A stretch of DNA of 64,000 bases from Streptantibioticus silvisoli (GCF_027947535.2 NZ_JAAGKO020000024.1:56021-120020); one strand, 5' to 3'; positions 44,578 through 55,093 are shown, numbered from the stretch's first letter. Notes: generated from the letters alone by a model not told the origin. Numbers and translations: made by a program.

Positions 44578-44592
44578 GTCAACAGGGTTGAC
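44578..44592. promoter_or_regulatory. Operator-like inverted repeat GTCAAC-N3-GTTGAC
   Basis: A perfect 6-bp inverted repeat with a 3-base spacer begins 29 bases upstream of the TetR start and within a TGTCAACAGGGTTGACCT sequence. Probable TetR binding site in the divergent region. The rest of 44593-45048 is GC-rich without a supported gene. Confidence 0.7.
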
Positions 44593-45048
44593 CTACCTGT
44601 CGGGGCGCGGCTTGCATGGGCATCGCCGGCCGAAACTGTCGTCGTCGAGATCGCTGGCGGTGTCCGGTTCGGCGCGGTTTGCGGGGGCCCTCCCGGCCAC
44701 CCGTTCCGGCGGGCTCCCGGTCCCGCCCAGCCACCAGGAGTACCGATGCCGCCAGCACCCGCGCCGCCCGCGCGACCGTCCCGACGGTGGCAGCGCTGGC
44801 GCCCTTGGCCCGGCCACGGCCGCCTCCTGCGGTGCTGGTGCCGCGACCAACGGCGGCGTCACCGGCCCGGGTGTGCCGACCGCACCCGCGAGGGCGGTAC
44901 CGGTGGCGGGTCCATCGACCTCACCGCGCGCCGGAGCACCACCCGCTGACTTCCGTTCCCTGCGCGCGCCGGAACGACCGCGTACCGGCGCCGCACCGGC
45001 CGCCCACCGATGCCGCACCAGCCGCCCACCGATGAGGAGTGCCCTCCG

Positions 45049-46704
45049 ATGTCCCGTCCCGCAGCCGACCTGGTCCTCACCTCGGGCCCGGTCCACACCG
45101 TCGCCCCCGCACGCGGCCGGGCCACCTCGGTCGCCGTCACCGACGGCCGGATCACCGCCGTCGGCCACGACGAGGTACGCGACCTGATCGGCCCCGGCAC
45201 CGAGGTGGTCGACCTCACCGGCCGGCTGCTGCTGCCCGGTTTCCAGGACGCCCACGTCCACCCGGTGGGCGCCGGAGTCGAACTGGGCGCCTGCGACCTC
45301 ACGGGCTGCGCGCAGACACCGGCCGGCTACCGCGAGACCATCGCCGCCTACGCCCGCGCGCACCCCGAGGCGCGGTGGATCACCGGCGGCGGCTGGTCCA
45401 TGGAGGCGTTCCCCGGCGGCCTGCCCACCCGCGACCTCCTCGACGACATCGTCCCCGACCGGCCCGTCCACCTGGTCAACCGCGACCACCACGGCGTCTG
45501 GGTCAACTCCCGCGCCCTGCGGATCGCCGGGATCGACGCCCGCACCCCCGACCCGGTCGACGGCCGCATCGAACGCGACCGGGACGGGGTGCCCACCGGC
45601 ATGCTCCAGGAGGGCGCGATGACGCTCGTGGCCGTGCGGATGCCGCCGGTGACCGTCGAGGACCAGGTCGCCGGACTGCTGCGCGCCCAGGACCTGCTGC
45701 ACGCGTTCGGCGTCACCGCCTGGCAGGACGCCCTCGTCGGCGACCACGCCGGCATCGCCGACCCCACCGCGGCGTACCTGCGCGCCGCCGACAGCGGCCT
45801 GCTGACCGCCCGGGTCGTCGGCGCGCTGTGGTGGGACCGGACCCGCGGCGCCGAGCAGATCCCCGGACTGCTCGCCCGCCGCGCGGACAACGCACGCGAC
45901 AACCTCCGGTTCACCACCGTCAAGATCATGCAGGACGGCGTCGCCGAGAACGGCACCGCTGCCATGCTGCGCCCCTACCGCGACGCGTGCGGTTGCGCCA
46001 CCGGCAACAGCGGCATCAGCTTCGTGCCCGCCGAGGACCTCAAGCAGCACGTGAGCGCTCTGGACGCGGCCGGCTTCCAGGTGCACTTCCACGCGCTCGG
46101 CGACCGCGCGGTCCGTGAGGCGCTCGACGCGGTGGAAGCGGCACGGGCGGCCAACGGCCGGCGCGACACCCGCCCGCAGCTGGCCCACCTCCAGGTGGTC
46201 GACCCCGCCGACGTCCCCCGCTTCGCCCGGCTCGGCGCGATCGCCAACATCCAGGCGCTGTGGGCCTGTCACGAACCGCAGATGGACGAACTGACCATCC
46301 CCTACCTGGCCGAGGGCGCCGCCGAGCACCAGTACCCCTTCGGCGACCTGCTGCGTTCCGGCGCCACCCTGGCCGCCGGCAGCGACTGGCCGGTCAGCAC
46401 CCCGGACCCGGTGCAGGCGCTGCATGTGGCCGTCAACCGGCGGCAGTTCGGGGCGGACGACGGCACCCCGGTCTTCCTTCCCCGGCAGCGACTCGACCTC
46501 GGCCCGGCCGTCGCCGCGTACACCGCGGGCAGCGCCTACGCCAATCACCTCGACGACACCGGTTCCATCGTTCCCGGCAACCTCGCCGACCTGGTGGTCC
46601 TCGACCGGGACTTCTTCGCCGGCCCCGCCGAGGAGATCGGGGCCGCCCGGGTCCTGCAGACCTTCGTGGCCGGCCACCGCGTATACGCCGCCCCGGACGC
46701 CTGA
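45049..46704 (+). CDS. Amidohydrolase family 3 (YtcJ-like)
   Basis: A 551-residue metal hydrolase: LLLPGFQDAHVHPVGAG with the HxH metal motif, NRDHHGVWVNSRALRIAGI, KIMQDGVAENGTAAML (metal-bridging Lys region), QVHFHALGDRAVREALDA, AHLQVV, AAGSDWPVSTPDPVQALHVAVNR (catalytic Asp) and the C-terminal GNLADLVVLDRDFF strand. Relatives hydrolyse exocyclic N-acyl or formyl groups. It may act on the cluster product or a precursor, but the 1.5-kb gap and intervening TetR make that an inference. GAGGAG lies 5' of the ATG at 45049. Confidence 0.9.
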   Translation: MSRPAADLVLTSGPVHTVAPARGRATSVAVTDGRITAVGHDEVRDLIGPGTEVVDLTGRLLLPGFQDAHVHPVGAGVELGACDLTGCAQTPAGYRETIAAYARAHPEARWITGGGWSMEAFPGGLPTRDLLDDIVPDRPVHLVNRDHHGVWVNSRALRIAGIDARTPDPVDGRIERDRDGVPTGMLQEGAMTLVAVRMPPVTVEDQVAGLLRAQDLLHAFGVTAWQDALVGDHAGIADPTAAYLRAADSGLLTARVVGALWWDRTRGAEQIPGLLARRADNARDNLRFTTVKIMQDGVAENGTAAMLRPYRDACGCATGNSGISFVPAEDLKQHVSALDAAGFQVHFHALGDRAVREALDAVEAARAANGRRDTRPQLAHLQVVDPADVPRFARLGAIANIQALWACHEPQMDELTIPYLAEGAAEHQYPFGDLLRSGATLAAGSDWPVSTPDPVQALHVAVNRRQFGADDGTPVFLPRQRLDLGPAVAAYTAGSAYANHLDDTGSIVPGNLADLVVLDRDFFAGPAEEIGAARVLQTFVAGHRVYAAPDA

Positions 46705-46788
46705 CGCCCCCGCGTACGCCTGCCCCGGGGGTTCGACGTTCCGGCGCGTGAACGGTACGTCCTCAAGGGCGGGCGTCCCCTGGTGCGG

Positions 46789-46858
46789 TGCGGTGCGGTG
46801 CGGTGCAGTGCGGGGCGGTGAGGTGAGGTGAGGTGAGGTGCGGTGCGATCCGGTGCGG
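46789..46858. repeat. 5-bp tandem repeat GGTGC/GGTGA
   Basis: About fourteen consecutive or nearly consecutive 5-base units (GGTGC, later GGTGA, then GGTGC again) between the convergent amidohydrolase and alcohol dehydrogenase genes. A pure microsatellite block, likely variable between strains. Confidence 0.9.
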
Positions 46859-46863
46859 GGCGT

Positions 46864-47895
46864 TCACCGTGGGAGCAGTACCGCGGCGCCGTTCACCCGG
46901 TCGGCGGCCAGGTCGGCGAGCGCCCGGTCGGCGTCCCGGAGCGCGTAACGGGTGACGGTGGCGCGGATGCCGTAGCGCTCGGCGAGGCCGAGGAACGCCG
47001 CGCCGTCCTCGCGGGTGTTCGACGTGACGCTGCGCAGGTCGCGCTCCTGGAACAGGTGGCGGGCGTAGTCGAGGGAGGGGACGTCGCTGAGGTGGATGCC
47101 CGCCACCGCCAGCGTGCCGCCCCGGTCCAGCGCCTCCATGGCCGGCGGTACGAGGTCGCCGACCGGGGCGAACAGGATCGCGGAGTCCAACGCTTCCGGC
47201 GGCCGGTCGAACGCCCCGCCCGCCGACGCCGCACCGAGGTCGAGAGCCAGCGCACGGGCCTGTGCGGACCGGGTGAGCACGTGCACCGTGGCTCCCTCGG
47301 CGACGGCGACCTGAAGGGCCAGGTGCGCGGAGGCGCCGAACCCGTACAGTCCGAGCCGGCCGCCGTGGGGCAGCGCACTGCGGCGCAGCGCCCGGTGGCC
47401 GATGATGCCGGCGCACAGCAGGGGCGCCAGGTGGGCCGGGTCGGCGGTCTCCGGCAGCGGATAGGCGAACGCCTGCGGCAGCACGGCCACGTCCGCGTAC
47501 CCGCCGTCGGCGTCCCAGCCGGTGTAGACCGAGTGCGGGCACAGGTTCTCCCGCCCGGACCGGCAGTACCGGCACCGGCCGCAGGTCCCGCGCAGCCACG
47601 CACCGCCGACGCGCTGCCCCGGCGTGAACCGGTTCGCCCCGGGCCCGGCGTCGACCACCCGGCCCACGATCTCGTGTCCCGGCACGGTGCCCCGCCGTCG
47701 GGGTGGCAGGTCGCCCTCGGCCAGGTGCAGGTCCGTCCGGCACACGCCGCACGCCTCGACCCGCACCAGCACCTCACCGGGCCCGAGCGGTGCTCCGGGC
47801 CGCGCGACCCACGCCAGCGGCCCGGTCGCCATCGGTCCCGGGCGCTCGACCACCCATCCGTGCGGAACCTCGCCGGCCCGGATGTTCACCGTCAT
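46864..47895 (-). CDS. Zinc-dependent alcohol dehydrogenase
   Basis: A 343-residue MDR-family enzyme. Catalytic zinc ligands: Cys in [11 protein letters not shown] and the His/Glu in VPGHEIVG. The structural zinc Cys set is [15 protein letters not shown]. The Rossmann motif is [34 protein letters not shown] segment marks the AdhA-like group (TIGR02822-type actinobacterial alcohol dehydrogenases). The gene stands alone; substrate unknown. Confidence 0.92.
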   Translation of the reverse strand: MTVNIRAGEVPHGWVVERPGPMATGPLAWVARPGAPLGPGEVLVRVEACGVCRTDLHLAEGDLPPRRRGTVPGHEIVGRVVDAGPGANRFTPGQRVGGAWLRGTCGRCRYCRSGRENLCPHSVYTGWDADGGYADVAVLPQAFAYPLPETADPAHLAPLLCAGIIGHRALRRSALPHGGRLGLYGFGASAHLALQVAVAEGATVHVLTRSAQARALALDLGAASAGGAFDRPPEALDSAILFAPVGDLVPPAMEALDRGGTLAVAGIHLSDVPSLDYARHLFQERDLRSVTSNTREDGAAFLGLAERYGIRATVTRYALRDADRALADLAADRVNGAAVLLPR

Positions 47896-48009
47896 GACTC
47901 CCAGCGTGCGACGCCGTCGGGTACCTCGCCAGCGGTCGGCGCGCGGATGGGGGACGGGGGTCGGGTGCGGCCGGGGCCGGCGCTCTCGACCGGCGCCGCA
48001 GGAACCGCC

Positions 48010-49977
48010 CTACCCGGCGCCGGAGGCGCGTTTCCACGCGCTGTCGCGCAGCAGCCGCAGACCGTTGAGGCCGACGAGGACGGTGGAGCCCTCGTGGCCG
48101 GCGACGCCGAGTGGCAGCGGCAGGGTGCCGATCAGGTCCCAGGCGACCAGCGCGGTGATGAAGAGGCCGGCGACAACGAGGTTCTGGACGACCAGACGCC
48201 GGGCCGCGCGGGACAGGCCGACGGCGGCGGGGATGGCGGCCAGCTCGTCGCGGACGACGACGGCGTCGGCGGTCTCCAGGGCGAGGTCGGAACCGGCCTT
48301 GCCCATGGCGATGCCGGTGTGTGCGGCGGCCAGCGCGGGCGCGTCGTTGACGCCGTCACCGACGACCAGGACCCGGCGGCCCTGCTCCGTCCACTGCCGC
48401 ACCGCGGCCACCTTGTCCTGCGGCAGCAGACCCGCGCGGACCTCGGTGATACCGGCCTCGGCGGCCAGGTGCCGGGCGGCGCGTTCGTTGTCACCGGTCA
48501 GCAGGACCGGGGGCCGGCCGGTCAGCGCGGTCAGCGCGGCCACGGTGGCGGCGGCGTCGTGGCGCGATCGGTCGGCGACGCCGAGCACGCCGGCCGGTGT
48601 GCCGTCGCACAGGAGGAGGACCGCGGTGCGCCCGCAGTCCTCGACGTGCCGCACGACAGCGCGGGCCTGTTCGTCGTCGGCGCCGAAGAGCCGCTCGGGC
48701 GAGCCGAGTCGGACGACCCGGCCGTCGACCGTGGCGGTCACGCCGTGGCCGGGGGAGGAGGTGAACGCGTCGGCCGGGGGAAGGGTCAGGCCGCGTTCGC
48801 GGGCGGCGGCCAGCACGGCGCGGCCCAGCGGGTGCTCGCTGGCGTGTTCGGCCGCGGCGGCGAGGGTCAGCAGGGCGGTCGCGTCGAGCCCGGAGCCGGC
48901 CAGCGGACGGATGTCGGTGACGCGCGGGGTGCCTTCGGTGAGGGTGCCGGTCTTGTCCAGGGCCACGGCGTCGATCTGACCGAGGCGTTCCATGACGACG
49001 GCGGACTTGACCAGGACGCCGTGGCGGCCGGCGTTGGCGATCGCCGACAGCAGCGGGGGCATGGTCGACAGCACCACGGCGCACGGCGAGGCGACGATCA
49101 TGAAGGTCATCGCGCGCAGCAGTGACGCCTGGAGCGCGGCGCCGAGCGCGAGCGGGACCGCGAAGACCGCGAGCGTGGCGATCACCATGCCGATCGAGTA
49201 CCGCTGTTCGACCTTCTCGATGAACAGCTGGGTCGGCGCCTTGGTCCCGGAGGCCTCCTCGACCATGCGCACGATCCTGGCGATCACCGAGTCCGCCGGG
49301 TCGCGCGTGACCTGGACGGTCAGGGCGCCGGTGCCGTTGACGGTGCCGGCGAACACCTCGTCGCCGGGCCGTTTGGCGGCGGGCAGCGGTTCGCCGGTGA
49401 TACCGGCCTGGTCGACGTCGCCGGCCCCGTCCAGGACCTGGCCGTCGGCGCCGACCCGCTCGCCCGGCCGCACCAGGATCACGTCACCGACCGCGAGGGA
49501 GGCGGCGGGGACGCTCTCCTCGCCCCCGTCGGCGGGCAGCCGGGTCGCGGTGACGGGGGCGAGGTCCAGCAGGCCGCGCACGGAGTCGGCGGTCCGGGCG
49601 GTCGCGACCGCCTCCAGCGCGCCGGAGGTGGCGAAGATGACGATCAGCAGGGCACCGTCGAGGACCTGCCCGATCGCGGCGGCGCCCAGCGCGGCGACGA
49701 CCATCAGCAGGTCGACGTCCAAGGTCCGTTCCCGCAGGGCCCTCAGCCCCTCCCAGCCGGGCTCCCAACCGCCGGCGGCGTAGGCCAGGGCGAACAGCGG
49801 GCCCCACGCCCAGGCCGGCGCGCCGAGCAGATCGAGCGGCAGCGCGACCAGGAACAGCACGAGCGCGGCCAGCGCCCAGCGGGCCTCCGCCAGTGCCAGG
49901 ACCCGGGTGCGCCGGCCCGCCGCACCGCGCTGCGCGCGGGCCTCCGGCGGGGCGGACGGCAGGAGCGTGGACGTCAT
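48010..49977 (-). CDS. P1B-type heavy-metal-transporting ATPase (SPC motif)
   Basis: A 655-residue membrane pump: ITGEPLP (actuator), the membrane metal site MIVASPCAVVLS, the phosphorylated Asp in ALDKTGTLTEG, EHPLGRAV and GDGVNDAPAL. There is no N-terminal metal-binding domain. The SPC motif and the short form fit the P1B-4 (Co/Zn/Ni/Fe) group rather than CPC copper pumps. The start at 49977 (MTSTLLPSAPPEAR) is preferred; an upstream in-frame ATG at 50043 lies inside the operator shared with the divergent ArsR gene. Confidence 0.92.
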   Translation of the reverse strand: MTSTLLPSAPPEARAQRGAAGRRTRVLALAEARWALAALVLFLVALPLDLLGAPAWAWGPLFALAYAAGGWEPGWEGLRALRERTLDVDLLMVVAALGAAAIGQVLDGALLIVIFATSGALEAVATARTADSVRGLLDLAPVTATRLPADGGEESVPAASLAVGDVILVRPGERVGADGQVLDGAGDVDQAGITGEPLPAAKRPGDEVFAGTVNGTGALTVQVTRDPADSVIARIVRMVEEASGTKAPTQLFIEKVEQRYSIGMVIATLAVFAVPLALGAALQASLLRAMTFMIVASPCAVVLSTMPPLLSAIANAGRHGVLVKSAVVMERLGQIDAVALDKTGTLTEGTPRVTDIRPLAGSGLDATALLTLAAAAEHASEHPLGRAVLAAARERGLTLPPADAFTSSPGHGVTATVDGRVVRLGSPERLFGADDEQARAVVRHVEDCGRTAVLLLCDGTPAGVLGVADRSRHDAAATVAALTALTGRPPVLLTGDNERAARHLAAEAGITEVRAGLLPQDKVAAVRQWTEQGRRVLVVGDGVNDAPALAAAHTGIAMGKAGSDLALETADAVVVRDELAAIPAAVGLSRAARRLVVQNLVVAGLFITALVAWDLIGTLPLPLGVAGHEGSTVLVGLNGLRLLRDSAWKRASGAG

Positions 49978-50025
49978 GGCGGCGGGCCCTTCGGCGATGC
50001 GGTCCTCGGGCGGCCCACGATACAG

Positions 50026-50053
50026 GAACACATGAACAGCCATTCATGTGTTC
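50026..50053. promoter_or_regulatory. ArsR/SmtB-type operator between metal pump and its sensor
   Basis: A perfect 11-bp inverted repeat (GAACACATGAA and TTCATGTGTTC) around a 6-base spacer. The core ATGAA-N8-TTCAT layout is close to known SmtB/NmtR sites. It lies between the divergent ATPase and ArsR genes and so can control both. Confidence 0.92.
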
Positions 50054-50072
50054 ATCTCCATAGAATGACGGC

Positions 50073-50468
50073 ATGGGCCACGGAGCGATCACCCCGGACG
50101 AGGGCACCGGCAACGGAAGCCCGCGAACCAGGCTGACCGCCCAGAACGCGCCCAAGGTCGCCGAAACCCTCCAGGCCCTGGCCACCCCGTCGCGGCTGCT
50201 GATCCTCGCCCGGCTGCGCGACGGCCCGTGCGCGGCCACCGAACTCGCCGGTGAAGTCGGCATGCAGCAGTCCGCCTGCTCCCACCAACTGCGCGTCCTG
50301 CGCACCCTCGGCCTGGTCACCGGCACCCGCCAGGGCCGCTCGATCATCTACGCCCTGCACGACAACCACGTCGCCGAACTCCTCGACCAGGCCCTCCACC
50401 ACGTGGAACACCTGCGCCTGGGCATCACCGACGCCGGGACGCAACCGGATGCCCCGCCGCCGGCCTGA
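50073..50468 (+). CDS. ArsR/SmtB family metal-sensing repressor
   Basis: A 131-residue winged-helix repressor: LQALATPSRLLILARLRDG, recognition helix ATELAGEVGMQQSACSHQLRVLRTLGLV, wing TRQGRSIIYAL. The C-terminal helix DNHVAELLDQALHHVEH fits the alpha-5 metal site (D-x-H...H-x-x-E/H) of SmtB/CzrA/NmtR, so Zn, Ni or Co are the likely signals. It is divergent from the metal pump across a perfect operator; metal binding should release it and switch both genes on. Confidence 0.93.
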   Translation: MGHGAITPDEGTGNGSPRTRLTAQNAPKVAETLQALATPSRLLILARLRDGPCAATELAGEVGMQQSACSHQLRVLRTLGLVTGTRQGRSIIYALHDNHVAELLDQALHHVEHLRLGITDAGTQPDAPPPA

Positions 50469-50585
50469 CGTCAGCCCGCGGCGCCGGCACGGGCGGTACG
50501 TACCCCGGCCCGAGACCCCGCTGCGGGCAAGGCGTACCCCGGCCCGACGGGGGCGGCGCCGGGGCGGTTCCGCTCCCGCGTCACC

Positions 50586-52100
50586 TCACCGGACGGCAGA
50601 ACGGGCCGAGGACGCGGAAGGGGCCGGGGCTGTGGAAGGGGCGGGGGCCGTGGAACGGGTCGAGGTGGAAGGTGACGGGCTCGCCGCGGGCCGGTCCTGC
50701 GGGCCCGGGGCGGTCAGGGCCTGTTCGTCGGCGAGGGCGATGGCGAGTTCTCCCGCGGCGGTCGGGTGCAGGGGTGCCTGGCCGGCGGTGTTCTGGACGT
50801 ACGGCTGATCGCTGCACAGGCGGTGCCCGTCGAAGCTGGGCTCTGCGGTGCGGAAGTGGAAGGTCCGCGCTCCCTCGTCGAGCACCGAGTTGAGGTCGTC
50901 CAGGCGCGAGCCGAGCACGGCGGCCTTGGTCGCGGTGATGCCCTCCTTCGCCAGGCAGCGGGTGTCCGGACCGAAGGGGTCGTAGTAGTCGTTGATCAGC
51001 ACGGCCGGATGGTGCGGCAGGGTCGCCAATTGGTGCAGCAGGTCGAGGTAGTTCTCGTTGAAGGCGTCGAGCTGCTTGGTGAAGTAGGCGGTGGACGCCT
51101 TGTCGTCGCAGACCGGGGAGGCGGCGCACAGGCCGGTCAGGACCGCCCAGTTCATGTCGTTCGCGCCGATGCTCACCACGACGGTGGAGACCTTGGTGGC
51201 GCGCAGCGCGACCGCCAGTTGGGGCGGTACGACCTGGTCGCCCCGGATCTGGACGCCGAGGACGCCGTCGCGGACGGTGGCCCCCTGGCAGGCGAGGTTC
51301 AGCACGTTCCAGTGGTTGACGGAGGCGAGGTCGGCCGCGTAGGCGTCGGAACTGCGCCCGCACACCCGGTCCAGCGCCGTCGGGTGGGCGACGAGCGGGT
51401 TGCCGAGGCCCGCGGCGGTGGAGTCGCCGAGCACCACCACGTTCACGTCGGGAAGCGCCGGCCCCCTCGCCGCCCGCACCGGCTGCGTCGGGGTCCTGCC
51501 CACCAGGTCGTCGAGCGTGTGCACGTGCTTGAGCGCGTCGGGCGTCCCGGAGGCCAGCAGGTAGACACCCACCGCGTTCACCGCGACCACCGTCACCACG
51601 CCCGCCGCCACCAGGGCGAGCATGCCGCGCGGCCTGGTGCGGCCCAGCCCGGTGACGGCGACCAGGATGACGGCGGCGCATCCGGCGGCGATCAGGATCT
51701 CCCAGGCGCAGTAACGGGTCCAGCCCGCCGCGAGCTGCCTGCTCAGGGCCACCTCCAGCGTGTCGTGACCGCTGGAGCGGGCGATCTCGTTCACCTGCGA
51801 GTCGATGCTGATGTGGGCGAGCCGCAGCCGGGGGCGGATCGGGCCGGGGAACCGCGGCCTGGTCGGGATCGCCTCGCCGAACAGGTCGAGTTCACCGTGC
51901 CCGGAGAGGCTGAGCGTCGGCTGCACGGCACCCACCTGGATGTCCTGCCCGGCCGCGGCGACCGACTGGGTCGGCGTGATCCGCACCGCCAGCCAGATCG
52001 ACACCGCGCCGACCGCCACCAGCAGCAGGACGACCAGGGCCGTCGTCCGCCCCCGGCGGATCCATACCCTCCGCGTACCGGAATGCTGCGAACCGCTCAC
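50586..52100 (-). CDS. Membrane-anchored SGNH/GDSL hydrolase
   Basis: A 504-residue protein. Residues about 18-40 are a first membrane segment (TTALVVLLLVAVGAVSIWLAV); two more lie at about 130-185 (LIAAGCAAVILVAVTGL, MLALVAAGVVTVVAVNAVGVYLLAS). The catalytic domain follows: VVLGDSTAAGLG (nucleophile Ser), NLACQGATV (Gly block), VVVSIGANDMNW (Asn block) and the late HPTAAGE (His). SFDGHRLCS is typical of actinobacterial esterases of this group. The tail is Ser/Pro/Thr-rich. Probably a cell-surface esterase or lipase with unknown substrate. Confidence 0.87.
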   Translation of the reverse strand: MSGSQHSGTRRVWIRRGRTTALVVLLLVAVGAVSIWLAVRITPTQSVAAAGQDIQVGAVQPTLSLSGHGELDLFGEAIPTRPRFPGPIRPRLRLAHISIDSQVNEIARSSGHDTLEVALSRQLAAGWTRYCAWEILIAAGCAAVILVAVTGLGRTRPRGMLALVAAGVVTVVAVNAVGVYLLASGTPDALKHVHTLDDLVGRTPTQPVRAARGPALPDVNVVVLGDSTAAGLGNPLVAHPTALDRVCGRSSDAYAADLASVNHWNVLNLACQGATVRDGVLGVQIRGDQVVPPQLAVALRATKVSTVVVSIGANDMNWAVLTGLCAASPVCDDKASTAYFTKQLDAFNENYLDLLHQLATLPHHPAVLINDYYDPFGPDTRCLAKEGITATKAAVLGSRLDDLNSVLDEGARTFHFRTAEPSFDGHRLCSDQPYVQNTAGQAPLHPTAAGELAIALADEQALTAPGPQDRPAASPSPSTSTRSTAPAPSTAPAPSASSARSAVR

Positions 52101-52403
52101 CTGTCGACACCTCCACGACGATCACCGAACCGGCCGTCCGGCGCACCTACCCGCCGTCGGGCCGGTCACCACCGTCACCGGACCCGCGTCCGCACGATGG
52201 GAGGAGCCACGCTCGCGTCCCGGCGGGCCGGGACGGAAACGCGGCGACGGGGGCGCGGACCCGCACTCCCCTCCGGCCAACGGTCGTCGGCGGGAGCCGG
52301 TTACGGGCACCGTCCCGCCGGGACACCCGGTCGGCCGCTCGCGTCGGATATGGCAGCCTGTCGGGTGCGACACCGTACCGATCACGCTCAACGGAGGCCC
52401 CAC

Positions 52404-52874
52404 ATGGACGAGTTGTGAGCGAGTGTCATCGCCGTCGTCGGTACTCTGCTGGGCGGCGGGTTCACCTACCTCCTCCAGGAGCGCAGCACTCGCCGCCGTG
52501 ACGACGCGGTACGCGACCAGGAGATCCGCCGGGAGATGCGGGCCGTGTGCGGTGCGTTCCTCGCTACGTTGACGACACTGCGACGGCACCAGTTGCACTG
52601 TCACACCCTGCGCGCCACCCGGGCGCCGGAGGAGGAACGGACCGCGGCCGCACGCGTCGCCCTGGAGGCCCGCACGGACGTCACCGAGGCCCTGGTCGCC
52701 CTCCAGTTGTGCACCGGTGACCAGAACGTCCTCGACCACGCCTCCCGCGCCGCCGACGTGACCGTCGCCCTGCACCAAGCCGCCGACCAGGAGGACATGG
52801 ACCGCCGCGCCCGCGCCGCCCGCACCGCGCACGACGCCTTCGTCGTCGCCGCCCGTTCCCTCACGCTCGCCTGA
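52404..52874 (+). pseudogene. Small membrane-anchored helical protein with an in-frame TGA at codon 5
   Basis: A good RBS (ACGGAGG) precedes the ATG at 52404, which reads MDEL, then TGA (52416-52418), then ASVIAVVGTLLGGGFTYLLQERSTRRRDD and about 120 more residues of helical, charged sequence ending ARSLTLA. The layout, one N-terminal membrane helix followed by a helical cytoplasmic part, is common in actinobacteria. A TGG Trp in place of TGA would give a normal N terminus. No ATG, GTG or TTG follows in frame until ATG 52536, after the helix. Nonsense mutation or sequencing error is likely; the shorter product from 52536 would be soluble. Confidence 0.7.
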
Positions 52875-52905
52875 CGGTTACGGGGCCGACGACGACACTG
52901 TTCTC

Positions 52906-53020
52906 CTGCGTACGTATACGTACGATTCCCTCCGCAGGTGTACGTCCGGTTTCCTGCGTACGTATACGTCCGGTTCCATCCGTAGGTGTACGTCCGCTTC
53001 CCACCGTGGGTGTACGTCAG
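52906..53020. repeat. Alternating GTACGTATACGT / GGTGTACGTCC repeats
   Basis: Five units alternate between two types: CTGCGTACGTATACGT-type at 52906-52932 and 52954-52980, and CG(C/T)AGGTGTACGTC-type at 52933-52953, 52981-53004 and 53005-53020. They thus form a higher-order repeat of about 48-51 bases. TACGTATACGTA is a perfect 12-base palindrome. The block lies between two genes on the same strand. Confidence 0.85.
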
Positions 53021-53070
53021 TGTGCCGACCGCCGCCGCGCCCGATCGCCGGTGAACCCGAAGGGGGAGCG

Positions 53071-53838
53071 ATGACCGAGCCCGAGGAGTTGGCGAGCCGG
53101 CTGAGCCGTCAGCAACGTTCACTGATCGCCGCCGCCGACCCGGCCACCGGCCGGTTGCCGGCGAACGCGCCGGACGCGGCCGTCGCCGGGCTGATCCGCC
53201 ACCGGTGCGCTCAGCGCGCGGGCCGGCTCGGCGCGGTCTACCTGACCGCCACCGGACGCGCGGTCGGCGCCGGACTCGGCGTCGCGCCGCGGCAGCGGTC
53301 AGCGCCGGCGCAGGACCGGTCCGGACCGTTCGCGCCGGCGACCGGAGACGAGGTCGCCGTACCCCTGGCGCCCCCCGCGGCGGGGACCGCCCACCCGGGA
53401 GCGGAGGCGACGGGGATCACCGGCCCGACGGACCCGGGGGCTGAACGGGCCGAGGTGGAGCAGGCATGGCGGGCGCTCCTCGAACAGCGCCGCATCCTGG
53501 GCACCGCCGGCCCGGCGCCCTGGGAGACCCGGAGCCCGGACCGGATGGTCCGCGCCGTGGCCCTGGCCCTCCAGGCGGCGGGCGTACCGCCGTCCGCCAT
53601 CGATTCCTCCCGGCGGCGCACCAGGACCGGCTACCGGGTCCACCCGGGCGAGGCAGGCACGGTACGCGTGGAGTGGACCGGCCCCGCCGACTCACCCGCC
53701 CGCCGGTACGACGAGCAGCGGCGCCAACTGGACTTCTGCGCAGGCGTGTTGCTGTCGGCGGGCTGGCAGAGCCTGCTCTACCGCTCCGGCCAGGTCTCGT
53801 ACCTGGGTGTCACCGCGGCGGCCGGCTCCGCGGGGTGA
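53071..53838 (+). CDS. Hypothetical protein
   Basis: A 255-residue protein starting at ATG 53071 with a strong RBS (AAGGGGGAG). Residues 1-75 are helical (ELASRLSRQQRSLIAAADPATGRLP); 75-135 are a Pro/Ala/Gly-rich linker; 135-255 are a mixed domain (WETRSPDRMVRAVALALQAAGVPPSAIDSSRRRTRTGYRVHPGEAGTVRVEW, YDEQRRQLDFCAGVLLSAGWQSLLYRSG). No signal peptide or membrane segment. Codon use is normal, so it is probably real. No known function is recognised. Confidence 0.7.
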   Translation: MTEPEELASRLSRQQRSLIAAADPATGRLPANAPDAAVAGLIRHRCAQRAGRLGAVYLTATGRAVGAGLGVAPRQRSAPAQDRSGPFAPATGDEVAVPLAPPAAGTAHPGAEATGITGPTDPGAERAEVEQAWRALLEQRRILGTAGPAPWETRSPDRMVRAVALALQAAGVPPSAIDSSRRRTRTGYRVHPGEAGTVRVEWTGPADSPARRYDEQRRQLDFCAGVLLSAGWQSLLYRSGQVSYLGVTAAAGSAG

Positions 53839-53973
53839 GCCGGCGGAACGGGCCGCCGCGGTGATCCGTGACACCGGGTCAACGAGGCCGGGGTGCCGGA
53901 TGTCGCCGGACGAGGCCGGGCCGCGCCGCTCCGGCCCCGGCCCGTCCGGAAGAAGGGCAACGCGCACCGGACG

Positions 53974-55050
<1,077 letters not shown>

Positions 55051-55093
55051 TCAGTAGGAGTCTGCTGCTCTCACCTGAGCCTGATCCTTCTCC

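Noticed and set aside
49978..50043. Upstream ATG start of the metal ATPase
   Set aside because: It would put the start codon inside the shared ArsR operator and adds residues (MAVHVFLYRGPP) not expected for the family.
52906..53020. Possible CRISPR-like array
   Set aside because: Units of 16-27 bases are contiguous, with no spacers.
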